This document shows, in pieces, positions 16,443-24,047 of a stretch of 64,000 bases of DNA. Where the stretch lies: NCBI GenBank assembly GCA_030813035.1, contig JAUSTV010000001.1; one strand, 5' to 3'. Each line of letters starts with the position of its first letter. The first letter of the stretch is position 1. Made by a program: the position numbers and the translations under genes. The stretch comes from Bacillus_BA fengqiuensis (GTDB lineage Bacteria > Bacillota > Bacilli > Bacillales > Bacillaceae_H). The notes under the pieces are model-generated. The model was given only the letters and a program-made list of their open reading frames with translations, did not search any database and was not told where the DNA came from.

Positions 16443-17255
16443 TTAAAATACAGGAGGTGTAGTGGTAGGTGTAGCGGTAAGAACTGTCAGTTGTTGGTTT
16501 TGCAATACCTTAATTGTAAAGTTCACGAACATTTTTTCGACTAGTTGATCGAACATTCCTTCACCTACAGGTCCGTTGGAGAACAATTCCGTGCTGCGAT
16601 TTGTTGATTCATCCCATTCTACGATACTGCTGGACAGCAGTTCACAGAAAGGAAGCTGATTGTAGAATTGTGTGCTGTCTTGATGGAATTGAGAAAGGTC
16701 ACTTGAAAGGAACCGATCTTTTTCCGGGAAACCAGTACCTAGATGTTGAGATCTAAAGAAACCAAATTCATGTCGAGCGTCTCGTGTCGGTAACAAAACT
16801 GGTGCATCCAATGTTACGGTAGTCATGCACTCAAAAGGAATTCTTGCCGTTAAAGATTTGATATTGCTTGATACACAAGGACCGTCATGTCCGCAATCAT
16901 CAATACAAGGTGTGGCATATTGAATGTTTTTACGGACAAATCCTTTTAGGATTAGCGGGAAAGGCCCTGTTGAGAATGCATCATCGTCATCGGCACTTTC
17001 AGGCACTGAAGGTGTGAGGAGACGGCATTGAACGATTTCCACTCTCTTTTTAATATCTTTAATTTCCATGACAGGGTCCGGGAAATGAATGTTGGCAACT
17101 AAATTGGTATTGACAGTAAGTGCTGCCAGTTGAACTGGTGTTAGTATCGTCCGTGTTACCCCGCCTGGTACAAGCCTAGGATCAGCGGGCATATTAGCAC
17201 ACTCGCCAATGGTGGCGGATTGATTAAAATCAATACAATCTTTATCTTTTTTCAT
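16443..17255 (-). CDS. SPOCS-domain spore coat-like protein (paralogue of 15283-16086)
   Basis: A 270-residue protein with an AAGGAGG site upstream of its ATG. The SPOCS-like unit: LAALTVNTNLVANIHFPDPV, KRVEIVQCRLLTP, LILKGFVRKNIQYATP and LTARIPFECMTTVTL. The shared second block is TGFPEKDRFLSSDLSQFHQ with FYNQLPFCELLSSSIVEWDE, then VEKMFVNFTIKVLQNQQLTV, matching the neighbour. The Asp/Tyr-rich tail of the neighbour is replaced by a Thr/Pro tail (TATPTTTPPVF). An internal acidic insert (SADDDDAF) lies between two beta strands. It is the first of the two minus-strand paralogues and divergent from the ParM-like gene. Confidence 0.65.
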   Translation of the reverse strand: MKKDKDCIDFNQSATIGECANMPADPRLVPGGVTRTILTPVQLAALTVNTNLVANIHFPDPVMEIKDIKKRVEIVQCRLLTPSVPESADDDDAFSTGPFPLILKGFVRKNIQYATPCIDDCGHDGPCVSSNIKSLTARIPFECMTTVTLDAPVLLPTRDARHEFGFFRSQHLGTGFPEKDRFLSSDLSQFHQDSTQFYNQLPFCELLSSSIVEWDESTNRSTELFSNGPVGEGMFDQLVEKMFVNFTIKVLQNQQLTVLTATPTTTPPVF

Positions 17256-17466
17256 CTTTTAAATTCCTCCTTGTAATTTCTGGTACAGTTTATCCTATGC
17301 GGAGAAAAACTTTTAGAATAGGTGAATGAATCAAGGTAAATGCGGATTTTCCCAACAAAATAAAAGAAAAACATTGAAATTGCCCCCTAGTATTTTTCTA
17401 AATATAACTGGGTACTTGCACCAGTTTGATACCGACATGCATAAGATTCAACAGGAGGTGGGTAAG

Positions 17467-18657
17467 ATGGAAAGACATAATTTCCTTGCCGTTGATATAG
17501 GGAACAGCTGGTATAAAGTGCTGGCTTCTGACAATGGTGTCATAAGTGAATACCAAATGCCCAATGCCCTAGCATTATTTGATGATCAGTATTATGAAAA
17601 GCCCTATGATGATGAAGATGTAGTCTTGGAAGAAAATTTGATTGTCGAGGTAAAAAGCCAGGCAATCGTCGATAAACGGGAGATTTACTATACCGGGAAG
17701 GCGGCTGCTAGACAAAGAAATGTAAGCTTAACTTCTTTTAATAATCAAAAAATGGATGAAGATCGCACGTATATCCTTCTTTTTGGTATTGCAGCCTATC
17801 ACGCGGTTTCCTTTAATCTGCAAGAAACCGAGATTTGTTACGAGTTAGATCAGTTGGCGGTTTCGCTGCCGACGACACAGTACAAGGAGAAAAAAGAGCT
17901 GTTTAAACAGCGTTTAATGGGGACACATACTGTTATTTTGCATAAAGTACCGGGTATTCCGGAACCGAAAGAAGTGGTCGTCAAGCTCAAAGTCAATGAT
18001 GTAATCGTTGGTGCGGAAGGAGCATGTGCCTATTTAGGGTTAACGCGTGATCAGGAGACGCTTGGAATTAAAGATGATTCTCTTGTGAAAGAGTCAAGCA
18101 GAGGCATTATCATTGGTGATTTAGGCGGGGACTCTGTTGATTTCGTGGGCATTAAGAGCGGTAAGCCTGTAGCATCTGTAGAAGGAGAGCCGTTCGGAAT
18201 CAATCAGTTTCTTGATCATATCATTCAAAAAGTCAGCAAGAATGAACTGTATAAATTTGATTCCCGTTCGGAGCTGGAGGAAAAATTGGCTGCCGGTCCA
18301 TCGGAATGGTACGTTGAACCTTTTGCCGGTGTCAAAAAAGACATCAGCAAATATGTCATTCCGCAGTTGAAATCGATGGCCATGAAATATTTGGAACACT
18401 TCGACCGGGTACGAAGCGGTTCAAATGAAATTAAAGGGGCCGTCCGGTATATCGCCGTCGGGGGAGCGGCCAAACTGGCGCAAAGGCAAATCCAGGAAGC
18501 GGCCGTGAAATGGACGGAAAGAGGACGCCCGATTGAACTGTTGTTCCCGGAAGATTTGGAAAAGTTGAATGTACTTGGACTCATGATTTTGGCGAAAATG
18601 AATCAAATGAAGAAAGAGCATGGGAATGCATCCGACTTGGTTTCCACTAGAGGGTGA
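17467..18657 (+). CDS. ParM/StbA-family actin-like protein
   Basis: A 396-residue actin-fold ATPase. The ATG at 17467 is preferred because ACAGGAGGTGGG precedes it; the frame extends 47 codons upstream without such a site. Actin-family nucleotide motifs are visible: phosphate-1 loop VDIGNSWYKVLASD near the N-terminus, phosphate-2 loop IIIGDLGGDSVDFVGI near residue 220, and the adenosine motif IAVGGAAKLA near residue 335. ParM proteins polymerise to push apart plasmid copies; chromosomal members are common in Bacillus with unknown roles. The gene is followed by a small ParR-like partner overlapping it by a few bases, which supports a filament-adaptor pair. The location inside a coat-gene island is notable. 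Confidence 0.85.
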   Translation: MERHNFLAVDIGNSWYKVLASDNGVISEYQMPNALALFDDQYYEKPYDDEDVVLEENLIVEVKSQAIVDKREIYYTGKAAARQRNVSLTSFNNQKMDEDRTYILLFGIAAYHAVSFNLQETEICYELDQLAVSLPTTQYKEKKELFKQRLMGTHTVILHKVPGIPEPKEVVVKLKVNDVIVGAEGACAYLGLTRDQETLGIKDDSLVKESSRGIIIGDLGGDSVDFVGIKSGKPVASVEGEPFGINQFLDHIIQKVSKNELYKFDSRSELEEKLAAGPSEWYVEPFAGVKKDISKYVIPQLKSMAMKYLEHFDRVRSGSNEIKGAVRYIAVGGAAKLAQRQIQEAAVKWTERGRPIELLFPEDLEKLNVLGLMILAKMNQMKKEHGNASDLVSTRG

Positions 18658-18662
18658 GGGCC

Positions 18663-19031
18663 ATGTCCAGAATCTACACGGATTATGTTAATAAAATTGC
18701 TTTATCCATTCCTGACGAATTCATCGATGTGAAAACAGGTGTATCCCGTCCGATATCGGCGAAAGTCCAGGAACAAATCGAGTACCATACGAATAACGGC
18801 ACGCTTAGCCATTTTCTCTTTTCCGCCCTTCACCAGTACTTGAGGCCAAGAGCCGGAAGCGGAATGAATGAAGAAGTATTATGCGAGCTGTTAGAAATTA
18901 AAAGGATGATAGAAAGAGGGTATGTGCCGATGGGCCCTGCTCCAAGGCCCGCTCCTCTAAACCGTCACCCGGCATCTAAAGCGGTAGATTTAAGTGAAGT
19001 GGAGGACATCCTCGACGCGTTTGGAGGGTAG
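18663..19031 (+). CDS. Small ParR-like partner of the actin-like protein
   Basis: A 122-residue protein directly after the ParM-like gene. The frame also allows a GTG at 18654 whose bases overlap the previous TGA (GTGA); the ATG at 18663 after GAGGGTGAGGG is equally plausible. The N-terminal half, about 10-60, could form a ribbon-helix-helix fold (IALSIPDEFIDVKTGVSRPI, then EQIEYHTNNGTLSHFLFSAL), as in ParR and StbB DNA-binding adaptors. A Pro-rich linker (PAPRPAPLNRHP) leads to an acidic amphipathic C-terminus (LSEVEDILDAFGG) of the type that contacts ParM. No centromere-like direct repeats were found nearby. The adaptor assignment is by context and pattern. Confidence 0.6.
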   Translation: MSRIYTDYVNKIALSIPDEFIDVKTGVSRPISAKVQEQIEYHTNNGTLSHFLFSALHQYLRPRAGSGMNEEVLCELLEIKRMIERGYVPMGPAPRPAPLNRHPASKAVDLSEVEDILDAFGG

Positions 19032-19078
19032 TGTCCACATAGATCATAGAATCCACTTTCCATGATTTACGCATAAGC

Positions 19079-19114
19079 GGCCGTCAAGCTCCCCTTTGGG
19101 TTCTTGACGGCCGT
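19079..19114 (+). terminator. Terminator after the ParM/ParR-like pair
   Basis: CGGCCGTCAAG (19079-19089) and CTTGACGGCCG (19104-19114), a perfect 11 bp stem, then TTTGCCTATTTTA. Confidence 0.85.
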
Positions 19115-19280
19115 TTGCCTATTTTAATGGAGAAGGTACTGGAAAACGCCTCTCTTTTTCAATGTTCCCGCGTATACTTAAAAGCTCTACATTTAATGGC
19201 TATCATTTTCTGTGGAGTAACCAAATGAGACAAATTTTCGACGGGGAAATCTCCCTTGTTTTGCGACAGGTTTTGAGACC

Positions 19281-19397
19281 TTATGTTTCGTATAAGCTTT
19301 TCTTACTTTCGGGGAACGGCCGCATCCGCATCCCTTTTCCCCCCTTGACAGAGGGGCTTGCGATTTCTTCAGATGAATGGTGACCTTGTTGCTCCAT
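19281..19397 (-). CDS. Predicted 38-residue small protein
   Basis: A short ORF found by reading the minus strand: ATG at 19397, TAA at 19281-19283. Its support is a strong GAAGGAGGG site 8 bp upstream. The product begins MEQQGHHSSEEIASPS and ends MRPFPESKKSLYET; it is hydrophilic, with no membrane segment or known motif. Its place between the coat island and the glycolate genes, and its small polar composition, would suit a minor spore protein, but that is speculation. I do not recognise a family. Confidence 0.4.
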   Translation of the reverse strand: MEQQGHHSSEEIASPSVKGGKGMRMRPFPESKKSLYET

Positions 19398-19599
19398 AGT
19401 TTTCCCTCCTTCCTATGCTTTCATCGAATGTATTTTCTGATTAAAAATGAATGTTGTTCAGACAAACTAGACAATCATTAAATTCTCCCCTTATTATTTT
19501 ATGTCAGAAACATAGAAAGAGATGGGACAACTGACGGAATCCATTCACCCATTTATGCTTAGAAGCAAAAAAAGTGGGGAAAGGAGGATGACCTAAAAA
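19398..19599. other. Intergenic region upstream of the 38-residue ORF
   Basis: No gene is seen. It should include the promoter of the minus-strand small ORF; nothing specific could be identified. Confidence 0.3.
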
Positions 19600-19646
19600 G
19601 CCCCGTCATGCAAACCCAGTAAAACAAAGGGATGATGTGACGGGGC
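19600..19646. repeat. Stem-loop family, copy C (inverted)
   Basis: GCCCCGTCA (19600-19608) pairs with TGACGGGGC (19638-19646). Read on the minus strand the loop contains ATCCCTTTGTTTTACTGGG and TTTGCATGACG, matching copies A and B, while the outer stem bases are different. Confidence 0.7.
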
Positions 19647-19815
19647 CTCTCGGTAAAAATCAGTTTTGGTGATTCATTAAAGGCTTATGGGGCAGCCTCC
19701 TTATGTTCGTTTTATTGGATTTTGTACATTGTTTGGCATTATCTAATCTGTCGAGTTGCATAACCTAGGAAATTTGATGTGGCTGTTCTTTTGTTATGAA
19801 AAATTTCCTAAATCG

Positions 19816-20181
19816 TTAAATTTCCCTTTCGCTGCGTTCTTTTTTTCTTTGTACGTATGGATAATTCTTTCTTTTTTCTTTTATTTTTTCGTTCGGATGA
19901 TCTGTTACTTTGGAAACGATTTGTTCTATTTGATCGATTCTTACATTTGTGTTTTGAACGGTTGTAAGGTAAGCTTGTAAATCGTTTTTAGAAAGAGTCA
20001 ATTGATGTTTGATTTCTTTCACTTCATTTATCATTTCCTACAGTTTTTCTTGAAGGCATTTGATGCATACGTGATTGGAGTGTGCTTGTTGACGGCCTGT
20101 GTCTATGGATACTTCCGCTTCCGCATTTTGAATGGTAGGCTCATCTATATGGTTATGTGTGTGAATAAATTGTTCGTTCAT
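19816..20181 (-). pseudogene. Coiled-coil ORF interrupted by an in-frame amber codon
   Basis: On the minus strand an ATG at 20181 opens 47 codons (MNEQFIHTHNHIDEPT..., ending VCIKCLQEKL) to a TAG at 20038-20040. The same frame then continues for 73 codons to 19816 as EMINEVKEIKHQLTLSKNDL..., a charged coiled coil. Together they read as one protein of about 121 residues with a CIKC motif and a helical C-terminal half, so the TAG looks like a nonsense mutation. There is no convincing ribosome binding site at either start. Alternatively the 72-residue downstream part is expressed alone from the ATG at 20034, preceded by TAGGAA. No family recognised. Confidence 0.45.
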
Positions 20182-20271
20182 TCATGTTCATTTTAGATTG
20201 TGAAGCATAAATTCTTTCGTGAAGAAGCCCAATATTCATGTCGTTTTCTTGTAATTCAACTTCATTTTTCT

Positions 20272-20324
20272 TTTATCCCGCATTAACGGGCAGTAATCCC
20301 CCCGATGATGGAAGTTTCCTTTAT
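20272..20324 (+). repeat. 53 bp dispersed repeat, copy 2
   Basis: CCCGCATTAACGGGCAGTAA, then CCCCCGATGATGGAAGTTTC and CTTTAT. CCCG and CGGG can pair across a short loop. It matches copy 3 (37083-37135) at nearly every position. Confidence 0.9.
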
Positions 20325-20571
20325 AGCATCTTATTCAATGGGTTAGAAGATGTGAATGATTCATTCTTACTACCTGGATTAGTAAGAGGTAACGGATCAT
20401 GTGGAAGTTGGAATGAAGAGGGGGGATGCGTTTCGGGACTGAAAACGTAACTTGTATATAAAATTTAAATTTTCTAAAAATAAATTGAAAAATATTTCCA
20501 ATAATGGTTTAATAAGGGTGAACATACGACATATCAGATATGTGATGTCTGAAAAGGAAAGAGGTGGGTGC

Positions 20572-21273
20572 GTGAATGTAGAGAAAATATCGCCAAAGAA
20601 AGTATCCGATTCCGTTGCGGAGCAAATTGAAAAGATGATTGAATCTGAAATGTTCAAAGCGGGTGAAAAGCTTCCTTCCGTTCGGGAACTTTGTGAGTTA
20701 TTCGATGTTGGGCGTTCTGCCGTCCGTGATGCCATCACGACATTGAAGGGAAAAGGGATGGTAAAGGTAAAGCAGGGAGAAGGGACCTTCGTTTGTGAGT
20801 TTGATTCCACAAGATGGTTTCCCCATCATCTGTTGCTCCCAAACTCAAAAGATATTCGTGAACTGTTTCAAGTGAGGAAAATAGTAGAGACGGGGATCGT
20901 CGAGATGGCGGCTTTAAATCGATCAGACGAGGATTTGCTGCTTATGAAAGAGAGCGTTTCCAAACAAACTGTTGACGGATGGGAAGCGGATTATCAATTT
21001 CATATGGCCATTGTGAAAGCGGCCGGCAACCAAATCATGATTCAGTTAATGCAGTTTATTTCGGCTGCGACGAAAAAAGCGATGATGAATTTTCATCAAT
21101 ACATTCAACAAAATGAAAACACAGTGAAAACGATTATCAAACAACATGACCAAATCTATGAATCCATCAAAACGGGAAATCCCGAAAAAGCGAACGAGGC
21201 GATGATCGAACACTTGAACTATGTGGAAGAACTCCTGCAGGTCAGTATTTTGGGGCAATCATCAAGGGTGTAA
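20572..21273 (+). CDS. GntR-family (FadR/LutR-like) transcriptional regulator
   Basis: A 233-residue regulator. The GTG at 20572 follows GAAAGAGGTGGG; the frame extends further upstream without a ribosome binding site. The N-terminal winged helix reads EQIEKMIESEMFKAGEKLPS, VRELCELFDVGRSAVRDAIT and a VKVKQGEGTFV wing. The C-terminal FCD domain contains FQVRKIVETGIVEMAAL, FHMAIVKAAGN and a final HLNYVEELL, with the Asp/His residues used for metal in FadR-type sensors. It lies 93 bp upstream of glcE in the same direction and is probably the local regulator, by analogy with LutR (lactate) and GlcC (glycolate). Confidence 0.85.
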   Translation: MNVEKISPKKVSDSVAEQIEKMIESEMFKAGEKLPSVRELCELFDVGRSAVRDAITTLKGKGMVKVKQGEGTFVCEFDSTRWFPHHLLLPNSKDIRELFQVRKIVETGIVEMAALNRSDEDLLLMKESVSKQTVDGWEADYQFHMAIVKAAGNQIMIQLMQFISAATKKAMMNFHQYIQQNENTVKTIIKQHDQIYESIKTGNPEKANEAMIEHLNYVEELLQVSILGQSSRV

Positions 21274-21330
21274 TGTAAAAGTGGTATCAAGAGATAGACA
21301 AATGGCTATTTTTTGCAAAAAACCGGAAAT

Positions 21331-21355
21331 GATGTTTGTTATTACGAAACGAATG
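21331..21355 (+). promoter_or_regulatory. IclR-type operator candidate upstream of glcE
   Basis: Core GTTTGTTATTACGAAAC (21334-21350), a 17 bp imperfect palindrome centred on a T. Related copies lie before malate synthase (25643-25666, minus strand) and the permease (30047-30072). It is immediately upstream of the glcE ribosome binding site. Confidence 0.6.
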
Positions 21356-21366
21356 GAGGGATTGGT

Positions 21367-22686
21367 TTGGTCATAGCAGAGCTGTTAACAGAATTAAAAG
21401 CTGTTTTACCTGAAACAGACATGAAAGAGGAAGAAAGTCATCCGCTTGGAAACGGCGGCCGAGTCATCGTATATCCAACAACGGAAGAAGAAATCACCGC
21501 AATCTTAACTTATGCAAACGGGAACGGGAAACGAATATCGGTTGCAGGCGCCGGCACGAAGCGTGGATTTGGCGGCGTGACGGAACAGGCCGATATTTTA
21601 CTTTCGCTGTCAAACTATAAAGGCATTGTGGAACATACAGTCGGCGACATGACTTTAACGGTGAAAGCGGGTACCCCGTTTCAAGAATTGCAGGAGTATT
21701 TAGCTGCACATAACCAAAAAATCTCCCTCGATCCGTCCTGGCCGGAAGATGCGACAATCGGTGGAATCATTGCGGCGAATGAAAGCGGACCGAAACGCCT
21801 TGGGTATGGATCCGCCCGTGATGTGGTCATCGGGTTGAGAATGGTGTACCCAGACGGCACAATCATTCGGGCGGGAGGAAAAGTCGTAAAAAACGTGGCT
21901 GGCTATGATATGAACAAACTGTTTATCGGTTCCATGGGGACTCTTGGGGTGATATCGGAAGTGACGGTGAAACTTCGTCCGCTGCCCAAATACGAAAGTC
22001 TCGTTCTATTATCGTTCTTGCAAGGACAGGCAGAGGAAATCCGATCATTTGCCGTCACCTTATTGGATTCGGTGATGGAGCCGGCTGCGTTGGAACTCTT
22101 GAGCCCATCGCTGGTTGAAAGATTGATAGGTCAAAAGAGTGTGACATTGGCGATCAGCTTTGAGGATGTTGAAAGTTCCGTTCATTATCAAGAGGAATTC
22201 TTGAAAGGAATCCAGCCTGCCAATACAACGATGACCATCCTCCCCAAGCACGAAGCGCAAGTCTTTTGGAAAGAATTTTATAAAATCTCTCCGAATGGTG
22301 CGGCAAGTACGGTCAGTGAAGAAACGGAGGCAGCTTTAAAGATTGGTGTCGTGAATTTGGATGTTCTTCATGTCATTAAGGAAAGCCAACTCTTACAAGA
22401 CACAAATAATATAGCGGTGGAAGCGCATGGGGGATTAGGGCATGGATTATGCCAAGTCCATTTAAAAGGTGCTAGTGAAGATATTCTATCGGCCATCGAT
22501 CAACTAAGAGCTTCTGTTACACGGCTCGGCGGCTACGTGGTTGTGAAGCATTTGCCGCTGGCACTCCGTCAAAAAATCAATGTGTGGGGTGAAAATCCAT
22601 CGTCTTTCTTCCTATTAAAAGGGATTAAAGAACAGGTGGACCCGAAACATGTGTTGAATCATAAACGATTCGTGGGAGGGATCTGA
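21367..22686 (+). CDS. glcE: Glycolate oxidase, FAD-binding subunit GlcE
   Basis: A 439-residue FAD-linked oxidase subunit of the glycolate dehydrogenase complex that oxidises glycolate to glyoxylate. The TTG at 21367 is chosen because GGAGGG lies 7 bp upstream; an upstream ATG has no site. FAD-binding type 4 (PCMH) landmarks are ILTYANGNGKRISVAGAGTK, LDPSWPEDATIGGIIAANES, GSARDVVIGLRMVYPDG and VKNVAGYDMNKLFIGSMGTL, the last being typical of GlcE. It is the first gene of glcE-glcF-glcD; this order differs from the D-E-F order of enterobacteria. Only 2 bp separate it from glcF. Confidence 0.88.
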   Translation: MVIAELLTELKAVLPETDMKEEESHPLGNGGRVIVYPTTEEEITAILTYANGNGKRISVAGAGTKRGFGGVTEQADILLSLSNYKGIVEHTVGDMTLTVKAGTPFQELQEYLAAHNQKISLDPSWPEDATIGGIIAANESGPKRLGYGSARDVVIGLRMVYPDGTIIRAGGKVVKNVAGYDMNKLFIGSMGTLGVISEVTVKLRPLPKYESLVLLSFLQGQAEEIRSFAVTLLDSVMEPAALELLSPSLVERLIGQKSVTLAISFEDVESSVHYQEEFLKGIQPANTTMTILPKHEAQVFWKEFYKISPNGAASTVSEETEAALKIGVVNLDVLHVIKESQLLQDTNNIAVEAHGGLGHGLCQVHLKGASEDILSAIDQLRASVTRLGGYVVVKHLPLALRQKINVWGENPSSFFLLKGIKEQVDPKHVLNHKRFVGGI

Positions 22687-22688
22687 TC

Positions 22689-24047
22689 GTGAGTGTAAGA
22701 GAAAGCGATTTAAGGCAAGATCCGGCATGTGCAGGGAATAGCCTAAGTAATTATCTTTGGAGCGATGCGCCTGATGAAAACAAATGGGCCGATTGTGTTC
22801 ATTGCGGCATGTGCCTGGAATCATGTCCCACGTATGAACTGACAGGACAGGAGCAGCATTCCCCCCGCGGGCGGGTCTATCTCATTAAATCAGTGGCCGA
22901 AGGCAAGCTTCACGTGAATGAACAATTTATGGATCCGGTCTTTGCGTGCCTGGACTGCCGCGCATGTACGACGGCATGTCCTGCGGATGTCGATGTGGGC
23001 GGGTTGATTGAAGAGGCGCGCGGCCAAGTCCGCCAGGCGATGCCGTTAACGGGATGGAGAGGAATGGTCAGTAAATTCTTCCTGCAAGGATTGTTTCCGC
23101 ATCAGGAGCGGCTCAATTCAGTCGGAAGCTTATTGAAAATGTATCAAAAGAGCGGCATGCAAAAGGTAGTTCGGAAATCGGGATTGATTAACATCATGCC
23201 ACAGCACTTAGTGGAGATGGAAGCGATTATGCCGGAAGTGAAAGAGCCGGTACGGAAAAAATATAAACATGAAAACGTCATTAAGGCAAAAGGCGAAACG
23301 AAGCATGAAGTGGCGTTTTTAACGGGTTGTGTCATGGATATCATGTTCAGTGATATTAATGAAGCAACGATTAATGTACTGACGCGCAATGGAAATGATG
23401 TCGTCATCCCCCAAAATCAAACGTGCTGCGGAGCGCTGCATGTTCATGCTGGTGACCGTGAAACGGGAAGGAGACTTGCAAAGCAAAACATCGAAGCGTT
23501 CCAAGATGCGGATAAAATCATCGTGAACGCGGCCGGATGCGGTTGTATGATGAAGGAATATGCAGAATTGTTCCGGGAAGAACCACAATGGCGTGAGAAA
23601 GCGAAACAGTTTTCCGCCAAGGTAGAGGACATTTCAAAATATCTTCATGATACTGGCTATGAAAAACCGAAAGCCGAAATGAATACGAGAATTACGTACC
23701 ATGATGCATGCCACTTGGCGCATGGTCAAGGTGTACGTCAGGAGCCGCGTGACATTTTGCTTGATATTCCGGGAGTGGAGATGGTCCATATGCCGAATTC
23801 GGATCGTTGCTGCGGAAGTGCGGGCATCTACAATATCACGAACCCTGAAATGGCGGGAGCAGTACTCGAAAGCAAAATGGAGAACGTTCCTGAAGATGTG
23901 GAAATGATTTCAATGGGGAATCCCGGCTGCATGCTGCAAATGGCCATGGGTGTCCAAAAGTACGGCCGAAATCAAAAAATCGTCCATACGATTCAGCTGC
24001 TCGATTGGGCGTATCAAAAAGAGGACGGCTTAAAGGGGGAAACGTAA
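22689..24047 (+). CDS. glcF: Glycolate oxidase, iron-sulfur subunit GlcF
   Basis: A 452-residue electron-transfer subunit. Two ferredoxin-type 4Fe-4S motifs sit near the N-terminus: CVHCGMCLESCP and CLDCRACTTACP. The C-terminal half holds two CCG domains (CCGALHVHAGD near 240 and DRCCGSAGIYNI near 375), characteristic of GlcF and heterodisulfide reductase-like subunits. The GTG start follows GGGAGGGATC. It should pass electrons from the flavin subunits to the respiratory chain at the membrane. Its stop codon shares one base with the glcD start. Confidence 0.93.
   Translation: MSVRESDLRQDPACAGNSLSNYLWSDAPDENKWADCVHCGMCLESCPTYELTGQEQHSPRGRVYLIKSVAEGKLHVNEQFMDPVFACLDCRACTTACPADVDVGGLIEEARGQVRQAMPLTGWRGMVSKFFLQGLFPHQERLNSVGSLLKMYQKSGMQKVVRKSGLINIMPQHLVEMEAIMPEVKEPVRKKYKHENVIKAKGETKHEVAFLTGCVMDIMFSDINEATINVLTRNGNDVVIPQNQTCCGALHVHAGDRETGRRLAKQNIEAFQDADKIIVNAAGCGCMMKEYAELFREEPQWREKAKQFSAKVEDISKYLHDTGYEKPKAEMNTRITYHDACHLAHGQGVRQEPRDILLDIPGVEMVHMPNSDRCCGSAGIYNITNPEMAGAVLESKMENVPEDVEMISMGNPGCMLQMAMGVQKYGRNQKIVHTIQLLDWAYQKEDGLKGET

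Noticed and set aside
19756..19980. Plus-strand aromatic-rich ORF
   Set aside because: A shadow of the minus-strand coiled-coil frame; the Phe-rich content comes from reading Lys/Glu codons backwards.
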